Position numbers and translations under genes: made by a program | Notes under the pieces: model-generated | Databases searched by the model: none | What the model saw: the letters and a program-made list of their open reading frames with translations, nothing else | Told to the model about the DNA's origin: nothing | Part shown: positions 1-9,159 of the stretch, piece by piece | Layout of the letters: each line of letters opens with the position of its first letter | Position numbering within the stretch: the stretch's first letter is position 1 | Assembly: GCF_905397375.1 (NCBI RefSeq) | Contig: NZ_CAJPVG010000015.1 | Coordinates: 1 to 64,000 of the forward strand | DNA from: Ralstonia mannitolilytica | GTDB taxonomy: Bacteria; Pseudomonadota; Gammaproteobacteria; Burkholderiales; Burkholderiaceae | Direction of reading: 5' to 3' | DNA length: 64,000 bases

Positions 1-261
1 CTTGTAGTACGCCTGGCGGCTGATGCCGATGTATCGGCAGGCCCGCTCGACACTCAGCCCTTGGACAGCACCGTCGAGCGACCCTGGATTGCGTACCGCT
101 GCTGCGCCTGCTTGTAGCTCAGTTCGCCTCTTTCGACCTGCTCCACGACCGACAGCGTAAAACCGAGACTGTAGTCCCGCTGCGTTCGCTTCTTTGCCCC
201 TTGCATCTTGACTCTCCTTGCTCCACCAGGAAAAAGTGTCAACCTTATTCAGGACGGGTCA
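1..261 (-). mobile_element. IS3-family insertion sequence remnant (one end, internally deleted)
   Basis: The minus strand carries the start of an IS3-type orfA and, in another frame, the beginning of an orfB transposase (residues like GLSVERACRYIGISRQAYYK) running off the window edge. An IS end with the terminal TGACCCGTCC motif lies near position 261. The two reading frames are joined far too closely: orfA breaks off after RSTVL, where about 60 more residues are normal, and orfB follows at once. This points to an internal deletion. What lies beyond position 1 is unknown, so the left end cannot be described. Confidence 0.75.
54..206 (-). pseudogene. truncated IS3 orfA (transposase helix-turn-helix subunit)
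   Basis: About 50 codons remain of the small IS3 OrfA protein, which normally binds the IS ends through an N-terminal helix-turn-helix and is roughly 90-110 residues long. The start MQGAKKRTQRDYS and the helix-turn-helix segment (YKQAQQRYAIQGRSTVL) are intact. The frame then ends in SKG-stop instead of continuing into the leucine zipper. The orfB frame overlaps the break. The loss of the C-terminal part makes it very likely non-functional. Confidence 0.7.
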
Positions 262-264
262 GCC

Positions 265-303
265 AACAAAAAAAGCCGTTCAGCGCATACTGAACGGCTT
301 TTC
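265..303. terminator. bidirectional rho-independent terminator downstream of yggX
   Basis: A perfect 13-bp inverted repeat (AAAAGCCGTTCAG at 271-283 and its complement at 290-302) with a 6-nt loop is flanked by an A-run on the left. Read on the minus strand this gives a GC-rich hairpin followed by a run of T, so it should end the argA/yggX direction. The IS end stops only a few bases away. Confidence 0.85.
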
Positions 304-319
304 TGCTCTTCAGGGCGGA

Positions 320-595
320 TCAGGCCGAGGGCGGGGGCACGTAGCCGGAAGCCTGGTCGGCGCCTTCACCAAAGAAGTACTTTTCCGTTTGCTTGAGCAG
401 GTACTGGCGGGCGCGGGAATCCGCCATGTTCAGGCGGTTTTCGTTGATGAGCATGGTCTGGTGCTTGAGCCAGCCGGCCCAGGCTTCCTTCGACACGCTT
501 TGCCAGATCTTCTTGCCCAGTTCGCCGGGCAGGGGCGGGAAGTCGAGGCCTTCGGCTTCCTTGTTGAGCTTGACGCAGTGGACCATGCGGGCCAT
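320..595 (-). CDS. yggX: Fe(2+)-trafficking protein YggX
   Basis: The 91-residue product has the length and signature of the YggX family: start MARMVHCVKLNKEAEGLDF, a conserved Cys at residue 7, and the central GKKIWQSVSKEAW and LINENRLNMAD segments. Members are small cytoplasmic proteins implicated in iron handling and protection of Fe-S clusters against oxidation. It lies 125 bp downstream of argA on the same strand and is followed by a strong intrinsic terminator, so it could be the last gene of an argA-yggX transcript or have its own promoter in the gap. Confidence 0.95.
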   Translation of the reverse strand: MARMVHCVKLNKEAEGLDFPPLPGELGKKIWQSVSKEAWAGWLKHQTMLINENRLNMADSRARQYLLKQTEKYFFGEGADQASGYVPPPSA

Positions 596-720
596 GGGGT
601 TCCTCTCTTTGACTCTTGTGGCGGATGCGTCGCCATGGGGCGCGCGCGAATCCCGCTATTGTAAGGCGCGCAGCCGGTTCGCCTGCGATTCCGGCACGCC
701 GCTCGGGGACATACCGCGGC

Positions 721-2127
721 TCAGAGCTTCTTCATCAGCACCATCGAGCGCCGCTGCCAGTTGTACAGCTTGCGGCGGTCTTCCGGGAGATCGTCCACGC
801 TGGCGCGCACGAAGCCGCGCTTGAGGAACCAGTGTTCCGTGCGCGTGGTGAGCACGAACAGGTGCTTGAGGCCGATGGCGCGCGCGCGCGCCTCGATGTG
901 CTTGAGCAGGCGTTCGCCGTCGCCGGTGCCCTGGCTGTCGGGGGACACCGTCAGGCACGCCATTTCGCCCACGCCTTCCTTCGGGTACGGATACAGCGCC
1001 GCGCAGCCGAAGATGATGCCGTCGTGCTCGATGACCGAGAAGTTGGCGATGTCGCGTTCGAGCAGGCGGCGCTCGCGCGGCACGAGTGTGCCGTCTGCTT
1101 CCAGCGGCTCGATCAACTGCACGATGCCGCCCACGTCGTCCAGCGTGGCTTCGCGCAGGTATTCCAGGTCGGTGTGCGAGACCATGCTGCCCACGCCATC
1201 GTGCAGGAAGAGCTCCAGCAGGATGCTGCCGTCCAGCGCGAACGGAATCAGGTGCGCGCGGCGCACGCCCCCGCGCATGGCCTTGACGATGTGCTGCAGG
1301 TAGTACGCCACGTCGTGCGACAGGCTGCCGTCGCGCAGGCGCTCGATGGCCATCTCCATCGACAGATCCTGCTGCAGCTTGCCCACCCGGTCCACCAGGC
1401 CTTGCACTTCAGTGATGAAGATCAGCTTGTCGGCCTTGAGCGCCGCGGCCGTATTGGCGGCCACGTCTTCCATCGACAGGTTGAACGCCTGCCCCGTCGG
1501 CGAGAAGCCCAGCGGCGAGAGCAGCACGATCTTGCGGTTCGACAGCGATTGCTGGATCGAATCGGCGTCGATCTTGCGCACGAGCCCGGTGTGCTGGAAG
1601 TCCACCCCGTTGACGATGCCGACCGGCCGCGCCGTCACGAAATTGCCGGACACCACCGAGATGCGCGCGCCGGCCATCGGCGTGTTGGGCAGCGCCTGGC
1701 TGAAAGTCGCCTCGATATCCAGGCGCAGTTCGCCCGAGGCCTCCTTGGCCGATTCAAGCGCCGCGTTGTCGGTCACGCGCACGCCGTCGACAAACTGCGT
1801 CTGCACGTTGCGCAGCGCCAGTTGCTCTTCCACCTGCGGGCGCGAGCCGTGCACCAGCACGATGCGCATGCCCATGGCGTGCAGCAGGGCGACGTCGTTG
1901 ACCAGCGAACCCAGCATGCCGGCCTTGACCAATTCGCCGCCAAATCCGATGACGAAGGTCTTGTCGCGGAACGCATGGATGTAGGGCGCCACGGCACGCA
2001 GCCAGTCGACAAACTGCTGCTGTTCTGGCGTGGGTGCAATCGGGGCGACGTCGGGGGCTGGCGTGTGGGCGACCAGCGAAACACTGGGCGGAACGCCGGC
2101 GGCGGGGGCGGAGGAACGAGCGGTCAC
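721..2127 (-). CDS. argA: amino-acid N-acetyltransferase (N-acetylglutamate synthase)
   Basis: ArgA acetylates glutamate with acetyl-CoA, the first step of arginine biosynthesis. The N-terminal two thirds is an amino-acid-kinase-like domain (FVIGFGGELVKAGML, IVLVHGSRPQVEEQL), and the C-terminal third is a GNAT acetyltransferase with the acetyl-CoA loop around SQGTGDGERLLKHIE. The kinase-like domain is usually the arginine sensor. The frame stays open upstream to 2358, but that part overlaps hrpA and looks non-coding. I chose the GTG at 2127, giving 468 residues against about 440 for E. coli ArgA. A start slightly further in is possible. It is divergent from hrpA. Confidence 0.9.
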   Translation of the reverse strand: MTARSSAPAAGVPPSVSLVAHTPAPDVAPIAPTPEQQQFVDWLRAVAPYIHAFRDKTFVIGFGGELVKAGMLGSLVNDVALLHAMGMRIVLVHGSRPQVEEQLALRNVQTQFVDGVRVTDNAALESAKEASGELRLDIEATFSQALPNTPMAGARISVVSGNFVTARPVGIVNGVDFQHTGLVRKIDADSIQQSLSNRKIVLLSPLGFSPTGQAFNLSMEDVAANTAAALKADKLIFITEVQGLVDRVGKLQQDLSMEMAIERLRDGSLSHDVAYYLQHIVKAMRGGVRRAHLIPFALDGSILLELFLHDGVGSMVSHTDLEYLREATLDDVGGIVQLIEPLEADGTLVPRERRLLERDIANFSVIEHDGIIFGCAALYPYPKEGVGEMACLTVSPDSQGTGDGERLLKHIEARARAIGLKHLFVLTTRTEHWFLKRGFVRASVDDLPEDRRKLYNWQRRSMVLMKKL

Positions 2128-2179
2128 GGGCGGGGGCAGGGTAGGCGCAGAGCGCGGCCGGTGCAGGAAAGATGCGCGG

Positions 2180-2187
2180 ATTATAAT
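2180..2187. promoter_or_regulatory. palindromic -10 element shared by argA and hrpA
   Basis: The sequence ATTATAAT is its own reverse complement, so a perfect TATAAT hexamer is present on both strands (2182-2187 for hrpA, 2185-2180 for argA). It sits in the short gap between the two divergent starts. For hrpA the predicted transcript would begin almost at the ATG at 2196, implying a leaderless or nearly leaderless mRNA. No good -35 hexamer was found on either side, so this rests on the -10 only. Confidence 0.5.
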
Positions 2188-2195
2188 CCCGGCCG

Positions 2196-5100
2196 ATGTC
2201 AGATTCCCACGCCCGGCCGCGCTCTGCGGCACCCTCCCGACCGCAGCCCCACGACGCCAACCGGCCTGCACGCCAGCCGGGCGGTGATGGCCGCCGCCCG
2301 CGCCGCCCCACGCCGACGCCGGAAGCGCTCGCAGCCGCCCTCGAGGCCCGCCGCGCACGCGCCAATCCCGTTCCGCCGATCACGTTTCCGGAAGCGCTGC
2401 CCGTGTCGGCCCGGCGCGACGAAATCGCCGGGGCCATCGCCAAACACCAGGTGGTAATCGTTTCCGGCGAGACGGGCTCGGGCAAGACCACGCAGCTGCC
2501 CAAGATATGCCTGTCGATCGGGCGAGGCATCGGGGCGGGTGGCACCGGGCTCATTGGCCATACGCAGCCCAGACGGATTGCCGCCACGTCGACCGCCAAG
2601 CGCATCGCGCAGGAGATCGGCACGCCGGTGGGCGAGCACGTCGGCTTTCAGGTGCGCTTCAACGACACGCTCTCGGCGGGCGCGTCGGTCAAGCTGATGA
2701 CCGACGGCATCCTGCTGGCCGAGACGCAGAACGACCCGCTGCTGCGCGCGTACGACACGATCATCATCGACGAGGCGCACGAGCGCAGCCTCAACATCGA
2801 CTTCCTGCTCGGCTACCTGAAGCAGTTGCTGCCGCGCCGGCCCGATCTGAAGGTGATCATCACCTCGGCGACCATCGACGCCCAGCGGTTTGCCGAGCAC
2901 TTTGCGGGGCCGAAAGGGCCGGCGCCGGTCATCGAGGTCAGCGGCCGGCTGTATCCGGTCGAGGTGCGCTATCGCCCTGTTCAGCGCGACGAGAATGACA
3001 AGGACCGCGACCTCTATGACGGCATCGTCGACGCGGTGGACGAACTGGCCCGCGAAGGCCCCGGCGACGTGCTGATCTTCCTGCCCGGCGAGCGCGAGAT
3101 CCGCGAAGCAGCCGAGGCGCTGCGCAAGCACCATCCGGCGCATACCGAGATCCTGCCGCTGTTTGCGCGGCTGTCGGTGCAGGAGCAGGAACGCGTGTTT
3201 CGCCCGTCCAACGCGCGGCGCATCGTGCTGGCCACCAACGTGGCGGAGACGTCGCTCACGGTGCCGGGCATTCGGTATGTCGTCGATACGGGGCTGGCGC
3301 GCGTCAAGCGCTATTCGTATCGGAACAAGGTCGAGCAATTGCAGATCGAGCCGGTGTCGCAGGCCGCGGCGAACCAGCGCGCGGGCCGTTGCGGCCGGGT
3401 GGCCGACGGCGTGTGCATCCGTCTGTATGAAGAGGCCGATTTCATCGCGCGGCCGCGCTTTACCGATCCGGAGATCCTGCGATCGTCGCTGGCGTCGGTG
3501 ATCCTGCGCATGAAGGCGCTGCGGCTGACCGACGTCGAGCAGTTTCCGTTCATCGAGCCGCCGCTGGGCCGGGCGATTGCGGATGGCTACCAGCTCCTGC
3601 AGGAACTCGGCGCCGTCAACGACGAGAATGCGCTGACCCCCCTGGGCAAGCAGATCGCCCGCCTGCCACTGGACCCGCGTGTCGCGCGGATGATTCTGGC
3701 CGGGCGCGACCACCAGTGCCTGCGCGAAATGCTCATCATTGCGAGCGCGTTGTCGGTGCAGGATCCGCGGGAGCGCCCGCAGGAGTTGCAGCAGCAGGCC
3801 GACCAGGCCCACCGCGAGTTTGCCGACGAGAAGTCTGAATTTCTCGGTTGGGTGAAGTTGTGGAAGTGGTTTGAAGAGGCGGTCGCGCACAAGAAATCGA
3901 ACAAGCAGTTGCAGGAGAATTGCCGCGCGCATTTCCTCTCGCACGTACGGCTGCGAGAATGGCGCGATGTACATTCGCAATTGCACACCACGGTGGCGGA
4001 GCAGGGCTGGAAGCTCAACGAATCCGAGCCGACGTACGAGCAACTGCATCTGGCGCTGCTGACGGGCTTGCTCGGCAACATCGGCGTGCGCATTGAAGAG
4101 GCCGACGGCAAAGGCCGCGAATACCTGGGCGCACGCGGCATCAGGTTCTTCCTGTGGCCCGGTTCGGCCATCGCACGCAAGGCCGGCAAGTGGGTGGTGG
4201 CGGGAGAGCTCGTGGAGACCAGCCGCCTGTTCGGCCGCACGCTCGCACGCATTGAGCCGGAGTGGGTCGAGAAGGTCGGCGCGCACCTGCTGAAGGTGTC
4301 GTGGAGCGATCCGCATTGGGAGAAGAAGGCCGGCCAGGTGATGGCCTTCGAGCGCGGCACGCTGTACGGCCTGCCGATCTACCAGCAGCGCCGCGTGCAT
4401 TTCGGGCCGATGCAGCCGAAGGAGGCGCGCGAGCTGTTCATCCGCCGGGCGCTCGTCGATGGCGAATTCGAGACGCGCCTGCCCTTCTTTGCGCACAACC
4501 AGCGCCTGGTGCGCGAGATCGAGAATCTCGAGCACAAGTCCCGCCGGCAGGACGTGCTGGTGGACGACGAACTGATCTACGCGTTCTACGACAGCCAGAT
4601 TCCGGCGGACGTCTACCACACGGTTTCGTTCGAGCGCTGGTATGCCGAGGCGGCCAAGGGTAATCCGAAGCTGCTGTACCTGAATCGCGATGACCTGATG
4701 CGGCACGAGGCGGCCGGCATCACCACCGACCTGTTCCCCAAGACGCTGCCGATCGCCGGCATCGACATGGGCCTGACGTACCACTTCGAGCCCGGCAGCC
4801 CGCGCGACGGCGTGACGCTGACGGTGCCGCTGTATGCGCTCAATCAGGTGCCCGCGCAGCGGGCGGAATGGCTGGTGCCCGGCATGCTCAAGGAGAAGGT
4901 GCACCTGCTGCTCAAGAGCCTGCCGCAGAAGCTGCGCCGCCATTGCGTGCCGCTGCCCGATTACGCGGCCGGATTCGTCTCGCGTGTGAAGCTCGGCGAC
5001 GGCGATCTGCTGGACCGCCTGATCGCCGACGTGCGCGAGCAGACCGGCACGCCGCTCAAGCGTGCCGACTTCAAGCTCGAAACGCTGCCCGCGCATCACT

Positions 5101-6164
5101 TCATGAACTTCAAGGTGATCGACGAGCACGGCCGCCAACTCGACATGGGCCGCAACCTGGCCCAGCTGCGCGCGGAACTGGGCGGGCGGGCGCAGCAGAC
5201 GTTCCAGTCGATCGCCGCCAAGGACGCGGCCGTGGCCGGCGCGCAGGATGGTGCCAAGCCGGCCAAGAGCAGCAAGGGCGACGCACCCTCGAACGCTGCG
5301 CTGTATTCGGGTCTCACGACGTGGAATTTCGGGGCATTGCCGGAGTTGCTCGAAATCCGCAAGGGCAACCAGACGCTGTTCGGCTACCCGGCACTCGTCG
5401 ACGCCGGCGATCACTGCGACGTGGAAGTCTTCGACGACCCCGCCGAGGCGGCACGCATCCACCGCCTGGGCCTGCGCCGGCTCTTTGCGATCCAGCTGCG
5501 CGAGCCGTTGAAGTACCTGGAGAAGAACATCCCCGGCCTGTCGCAGATGGCGATCCAGTTCATGAACCTGGGCACGCAGGATGAACTGCGTAACCAGATC
5601 CTGGACGCCACGCTGGAGCGCGCCTGCCTGCAGGACCCACTGCCCACCGATGACGCCAGCTTCGGCGCCCGCAAGGACGAGAGCCGAGCACGCCTTACGC
5701 TGCTGGCGCAGGAGATTGCGCGGCTGGTGGGCGCCATCCTGGCCGAGTACGCCCACCTGCCGCGCAAGCTGCAGATCGCCAAACCGTTTGCCGCCGCCTA
5801 TGCGGACATCGACGCGCAGTTGAAGGTGCTGATGCACAAGCGTTTCATCGAAGCGACGCCGTATGCGCAGCTGACGCATTTTCCGCGCTACCTCAAGGGC
5901 ATCGCCCTGCGCATCGACAAGCTCAAGGCGGATCCCACGCGCGACACGCAGCGCATGCACGAGATGGCCCCGCTCATCCAGCAATACCAGCGCGCCGAGA
6001 AGGCGCTGCGCGTGCAAGGGCAGGGCGGCACCGACCCGCGCATGGAAGAGTTCCGCTGGATGCTGGAGGAGTTGCGCATCGCCTTGTTCGCGCAGGAATT
6101 GCGCACGCCCGTGCCGATGTCGGTCAAGCGGCTGCAGAAGGTATGGGAGTCGATGCAGCGGTAG
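2196..6164 (+). CDS. hrpA: ATP-dependent RNA helicase HrpA (DEAH box)
   Basis: This 1322-residue protein has the full bacterial HrpA length. Walker A (GETGSGKTTQ) is near residue 91, the DEAH box near 192 and motif III (SAT) near 224. The later NVAETSLTVPG and QRAGRCGRV motifs are typical of DEAH helicases. The helicase-associated and OB-fold regions follow, with the HrpA-specific DUF3418 C-terminus. HrpA unwinds RNA and has been linked to mRNA processing and rescue of collided ribosomes. The basic, proline-rich first 55 residues are a beta-proteobacterial extension. The ATG at 2196 lies about 8 bp after the shared -10 and has no clear Shine-Dalgarno sequence. Confidence 0.95.
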   Translation: MSDSHARPRSAAPSRPQPHDANRPARQPGGDGRRPRRPTPTPEALAAALEARRARANPVPPITFPEALPVSARRDEIAGAIAKHQVVIVSGETGSGKTTQLPKICLSIGRGIGAGGTGLIGHTQPRRIAATSTAKRIAQEIGTPVGEHVGFQVRFNDTLSAGASVKLMTDGILLAETQNDPLLRAYDTIIIDEAHERSLNIDFLLGYLKQLLPRRPDLKVIITSATIDAQRFAEHFAGPKGPAPVIEVSGRLYPVEVRYRPVQRDENDKDRDLYDGIVDAVDELAREGPGDVLIFLPGEREIREAAEALRKHHPAHTEILPLFARLSVQEQERVFRPSNARRIVLATNVAETSLTVPGIRYVVDTGLARVKRYSYRNKVEQLQIEPVSQAAANQRAGRCGRVADGVCIRLYEEADFIARPRFTDPEILRSSLASVILRMKALRLTDVEQFPFIEPPLGRAIADGYQLLQELGAVNDENALTPLGKQIARLPLDPRVARMILAGRDHQCLREMLIIASALSVQDPRERPQELQQQADQAHREFADEKSEFLGWVKLWKWFEEAVAHKKSNKQLQENCRAHFLSHVRLREWRDVHSQLHTTVAEQGWKLNESEPTYEQLHLALLTGLLGNIGVRIEEADGKGREYLGARGIRFFLWPGSAIARKAGKWVVAGELVETSRLFGRTLARIEPEWVEKVGAHLLKVSWSDPHWEKKAGQVMAFERGTLYGLPIYQQRRVHFGPMQPKEARELFIRRALVDGEFETRLPFFAHNQRLVREIENLEHKSRRQDVLVDDELIYAFYDSQIPADVYHTVSFERWYAEAAKGNPKLLYLNRDDLMRHEAAGITTDLFPKTLPIAGIDMGLTYHFEPGSPRDGVTLTVPLYALNQVPAQRAEWLVPGMLKEKVHLLLKSLPQKLRRHCVPLPDYAAGFVSRVKLGDGDLLDRLIADVREQTGTPLKRADFKLETLPAHHFMNFKVIDEHGRQLDMGRNLAQLRAELGGRAQQTFQSIAAKDAAVAGAQDGAKPAKSSKGDAPSNAALYSGLTTWNFGALPELLEIRKGNQTLFGYPALVDAGDHCDVEVFDDPAEAARIHRLGLRRLFAIQLREPLKYLEKNIPGLSQMAIQFMNLGTQDELRNQILDATLERACLQDPLPTDDASFGARKDESRARLTLLAQEIARLVGAILAEYAHLPRKLQIAKPFAAAYADIDAQLKVLMHKRFIEATPYAQLTHFPRYLKGIALRIDKLKADPTRDTQRMHEMAPLIQQYQRAEKALRVQGQGGTDPRMEEFRWMLEELRIALFAQELRTPVPMSVKRLQKVWESMQR

Positions 6165-6280
6165 CCCGGCTGTGCATTGTCTTGCGCGCTGAAAGTTCCC
6201 ATTTTCTTTTTTGATTTGTGTCAGCGACCGCCTGAGGGCCGGCGTTAGAATGGCTGGCTAAGTCGCTGAATCTTCTCGTT

Positions 6281-7276
6281 ATGTCCGCTGTGCGCGCCTC
6301 GTTTGCCTCCCGCTGGTTTTCCACGCTTGTCCTGTCGGCCGCCGCCCTGGCGGCAACGCATGCCGCGCGTGCTGAAGTCGTCACCGTGCTCAATTCGGGA
6401 GACGCCAGCGTCACCCTGATCGACAAGGACACCCGCAAGGTGCTGGAGACCTTCCCCGTCGGCAAGGAGCCGCACCACCTGATTGCGACACCAGACGAGA
6501 AATCGCTGATCGTGGCGAACGCGGTCGGCAACGATCTGGTGTTCCTCGACCCGATCACGGGCAAGATTCAGCAGCGGGTGCCGCGCATTGATGACCCATA
6601 CCAGATCGGCTTCTCGCCCGACCAGAAGTGGTTTCTGACCACCGGCAACCGCCTGGACCGGGTCGACGTGTACCGCTGGGACGGCCATGCGCTCACCATC
6701 GCCAAGCAGATTCCCGCCGCCAAGACGCCGAGCCACATTGCGTTCACGGCCGACAGCAAGATCGCCTTCATCACGCTGCAGGATTCCAACGAGGTCATGG
6801 CCATCGACCTGCCCACGCAGACCGTGATGTGGCGCATGACCATCGGCTCGGCCCCCGCAGGCGTGTGGGTCACGACCGACCAGAAATACCTGCTCGTCGG
6901 CATGACGGGCGCGGACTACGTCGAAGTCATTGACTGGCGCAACCGCACCAGCGTCAAGCGCATCCAGACCGGCAAGGGTGCACACAACTTCCGCGCGCTG
7001 GGCGACAAGCGCCATCTGTTCCTGTCGAACCGCGTGTCAGGCACGATCAGCATCGTCGATCAGCAGACGCTGACCAAGGTGGGCGACATCACCGGACTGC
7101 CACCAGGCCCCGACGACATGGAACTCACCGCCGACGGCAAGCAGCTCTGGGTGACGTGCCGCTGGGCCAAGCGCGTGGCCATCGTTGACGTTGCCAGCCG
7201 CAAGGTGGTGGAAGAGATCAAGGTCGGCCGCTCGCCGCATGGCATCTACTTCCGTTCGCGCGCGCCGCTCATCTGA
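6281..7276 (+). CDS. secreted YVTN-type beta-propeller repeat protein
   Basis: A signal peptide (hydrophobic segment ending near THAARA, residues 1-30) precedes about 300 residues of repeated beta-propeller blades. Repeats such as VTLIDKDTRKVLETFPVGKEPHHL and VAIVDVASRKVVEEIKVGRSPHGI belong to the YVTN/YncE family. No haem-binding CXXCH or catalytic residue was seen, so an enzyme activity cannot be assigned; these proteins usually act as periplasmic binding or scaffold modules. It is followed after 12 bp by the deacetylase gene and then the hydroxylase, so the three are probably co-transcribed. Confidence 0.85.
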   Translation: MSAVRASFASRWFSTLVLSAAALAATHAARAEVVTVLNSGDASVTLIDKDTRKVLETFPVGKEPHHLIATPDEKSLIVANAVGNDLVFLDPITGKIQQRVPRIDDPYQIGFSPDQKWFLTTGNRLDRVDVYRWDGHALTIAKQIPAAKTPSHIAFTADSKIAFITLQDSNEVMAIDLPTQTVMWRMTIGSAPAGVWVTTDQKYLLVGMTGADYVEVIDWRNRTSVKRIQTGKGAHNFRALGDKRHLFLSNRVSGTISIVDQQTLTKVGDITGLPPGPDDMELTADGKQLWVTCRWAKRVAIVDVASRKVVEEIKVGRSPHGIYFRSRAPLI

Positions 7277-7288
7277 GGCGTGGTCATC

Positions 7289-8107
7289 ATGAAGCCCGGC
7301 CTGATCCTGCGTACGGTGGCTGCCGCAGCGGCGCTGAGCCTGTGCGCGATCGCCACGGCTGCGCCGGGTGGGGTCAACGCCGGCGCCTGCAAGGGCACGG
7401 TGTACCTGACGTTCGACACGGGCAGCATGAGCCAGGCGCAGCTGATTGCCGACACGCTGCGCCGCCACCGCGTCCACGCCACGTTCTTCCTTGCCAACGA
7501 GAAGACGATCCACGGCGACAGCACGCTCGATGACGGATGGGTGCCGTACTGGAAATCGCTCGCGGCCGACGGCCACGCTTTCGGTACGCACACCTTCGAT
7601 CACGTCTACTACAAGGGCGAGGCTGGCGCCGGCAAGGTCCGCTTCCGCCCGCAGTTCGGCGAGCAGGGCGGCCGCAGCGTCGTCTGGGGCGAGCCCGAAT
7701 TCTGCGCCGAACTCAAGCGCAGCGCCGAACGCTTCAAGGCCATGACCGGCCAGCCGATGGACCCGCTGTGGCGCGCGCCCGGCGGCCATCTTTCTGCGAC
7801 GACGGAACGCTGGGCCCAGCAATGCGGCTTTGCGCATGTGGCATGGGCGCCGGCGGGCTTTCTCGGCGACGAGCTGCCGTCCGAGCGGTATTCGAATGCG
7901 GCCTTGCTCGACAAGGCGCTCGCGAGCCTGCGCGATGGCGACATCACGATGGCGCACCTGGGCATCTGGTCGCGCAAGGACCCGTGGGCGCCCGCCGATC
8001 TGGAGCCGCTGATCACCGGCCTGGAGCGCAAGGGTTTCTGTTTTGCCACCCTGCGCGATCATCCGCAGTACAAGGCCTGGTTTGCCGCTCACCCGGCGGC
8101 ACACTGA
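7289..8107 (+). CDS. secreted polysaccharide deacetylase (NodB/CE4 family)
   Basis: A signal peptide (residues 1-24, ending TATA-A) is followed by a NodB-homology domain. Motif 1 reads LTFDTG rather than TFDDG, motif 2 is HTFDH (H-x3-H zinc ligands), and motif 3 is WRAPGGH. The family removes acetyl groups from N-acetylated sugars in peptidoglycan, chitin or exopolysaccharide. The Asp-to-Thr change in motif 1 removes one usual metal ligand, so activity and substrate are uncertain. I used the ATG at 7289 because the signal peptide begins there; a GTG at 7280 is also in frame. It ends 1 bp before the next start. Confidence 0.85.
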   Translation: MKPGLILRTVAAAAALSLCAIATAAPGGVNAGACKGTVYLTFDTGSMSQAQLIADTLRRHRVHATFFLANEKTIHGDSTLDDGWVPYWKSLAADGHAFGTHTFDHVYYKGEAGAGKVRFRPQFGEQGGRSVVWGEPEFCAELKRSAERFKAMTGQPMDPLWRAPGGHLSATTERWAQQCGFAHVAWAPAGFLGDELPSERYSNAALLDKALASLRDGDITMAHLGIWSRKDPWAPADLEPLITGLERKGFCFATLRDHPQYKAWFAAHPAAH

Positions 8108-8108
8108 C

Positions 8109-9083
8109 ATGTTCGACTGGATTGCCGACACCTTCACGCAAGCGCAGGACCTGCTGTTTCAGCATGTCGTGATGCCGCTCACCTATGCCATCGGCCTCGG
8201 CGGTTATGTCGAGGATGCCTACCCCGGCACCGAGTGGCTACTGATGGGTCTCCTGCAGATCGCCGTGTTGCTGCTCGTCTTTCGTCCGCTGGAGCGTTGG
8301 CGTCCCGTAGAGCCGATGCACGATCGCAAGGCCGTGCGCGCCGATGTCATCTATACGCTGTTCCACCGGCTCGGCTTTTTTCCGCTGCTGATGTTCTTCA
8401 CGCTGCAGCCGCTCATCGATGCGCTGGACGGCGAGCTGCGTTTCTGGGGCTGGGCGCACCTGAACGTGGAAGACTGGTGGCCGGGCGTGACGTCCATCGC
8501 CATCGTGAGCTTCCTGGTCTATCTGGTGCTGTTCGACCTGCTCGACTACTGGTATCACCGGCTATCGCACAAGTTCCACTGGTGGTGGAGCCTGCATGCG
8601 CTGCACCACAGCCAGCGGCAGATGACGCTGTGGTCGGACGACCGCGCTCACATCATCGACGACGTGCTGCGCGGCGCGGTGTTTGCCATCGCGGCGCTGG
8701 TCATCGGCGTCGAGCCTTCGCAGTACGTGCTGCTGGTCGCCATCTCGCAACTGCTGCAGAGCCTGCAGCACGCCAACGTACGTTTGCACTTTGGCTGGCT
8801 CGGCGAGCGGCTGCTGATCTCGCCGCGCTTCCACCGGCTGCACCACGCCATCGGGCTGGGGCACGAGGTGCCCGGCAAGCCGGGTGTGCTGGGCGGCTGC
8901 AACTTCGGCGTGCTGTTCCCGTGGTGGGACATGCTGTTCGGCACCGCCGTCTTCTCGCCGGAGTACCACGCCACCGGCATCCGCGATCAGCTTCCGGCGC
9001 CGCAAGGCCGCTCACGCGACTACGGCCGCGGCGTGCTGCGCCAGCAGTGGCTGGGCATCAAGCGGCTTTTCGGCCGCGCCTAA
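8109..9083 (+). CDS. sterol desaturase / fatty acid hydroxylase family membrane protein
   Basis: The 324-residue integral membrane protein carries the eight-histidine di-iron signature: YHRLSH, LHALHHS and RFHRLHH between about residues 150 and 250, surrounded by hydrophobic segments. The family inserts hydroxyls or double bonds into lipids; the substrate here is unknown. The ATG lies 1 bp after the deacetylase stop, implying co-translation. A second family member is encoded at 58409-59323 on the other strand. Confidence 0.88.
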   Translation: MFDWIADTFTQAQDLLFQHVVMPLTYAIGLGGYVEDAYPGTEWLLMGLLQIAVLLLVFRPLERWRPVEPMHDRKAVRADVIYTLFHRLGFFPLLMFFTLQPLIDALDGELRFWGWAHLNVEDWWPGVTSIAIVSFLVYLVLFDLLDYWYHRLSHKFHWWWSLHALHHSQRQMTLWSDDRAHIIDDVLRGAVFAIAALVIGVEPSQYVLLVAISQLLQSLQHANVRLHFGWLGERLLISPRFHRLHHAIGLGHEVPGKPGVLGGCNFGVLFPWWDMLFGTAVFSPEYHATGIRDQLPAPQGRSRDYGRGVLRQQWLGIKRLFGRA

Positions 9084-9159
9084 GTGCGAGCGAAGCAGCG
9101 CGCGCGTCATGTCGGCGCGCTGTGCTAGGCTGTCCGCTCGCAGATTCTCCGATTCCCGC

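Noticed and set aside
616..2457. Long plus-strand frame opposite argA
   Set aside because: Antisense shadow of argA that also runs into hrpA in another frame; composition is not protein-like.
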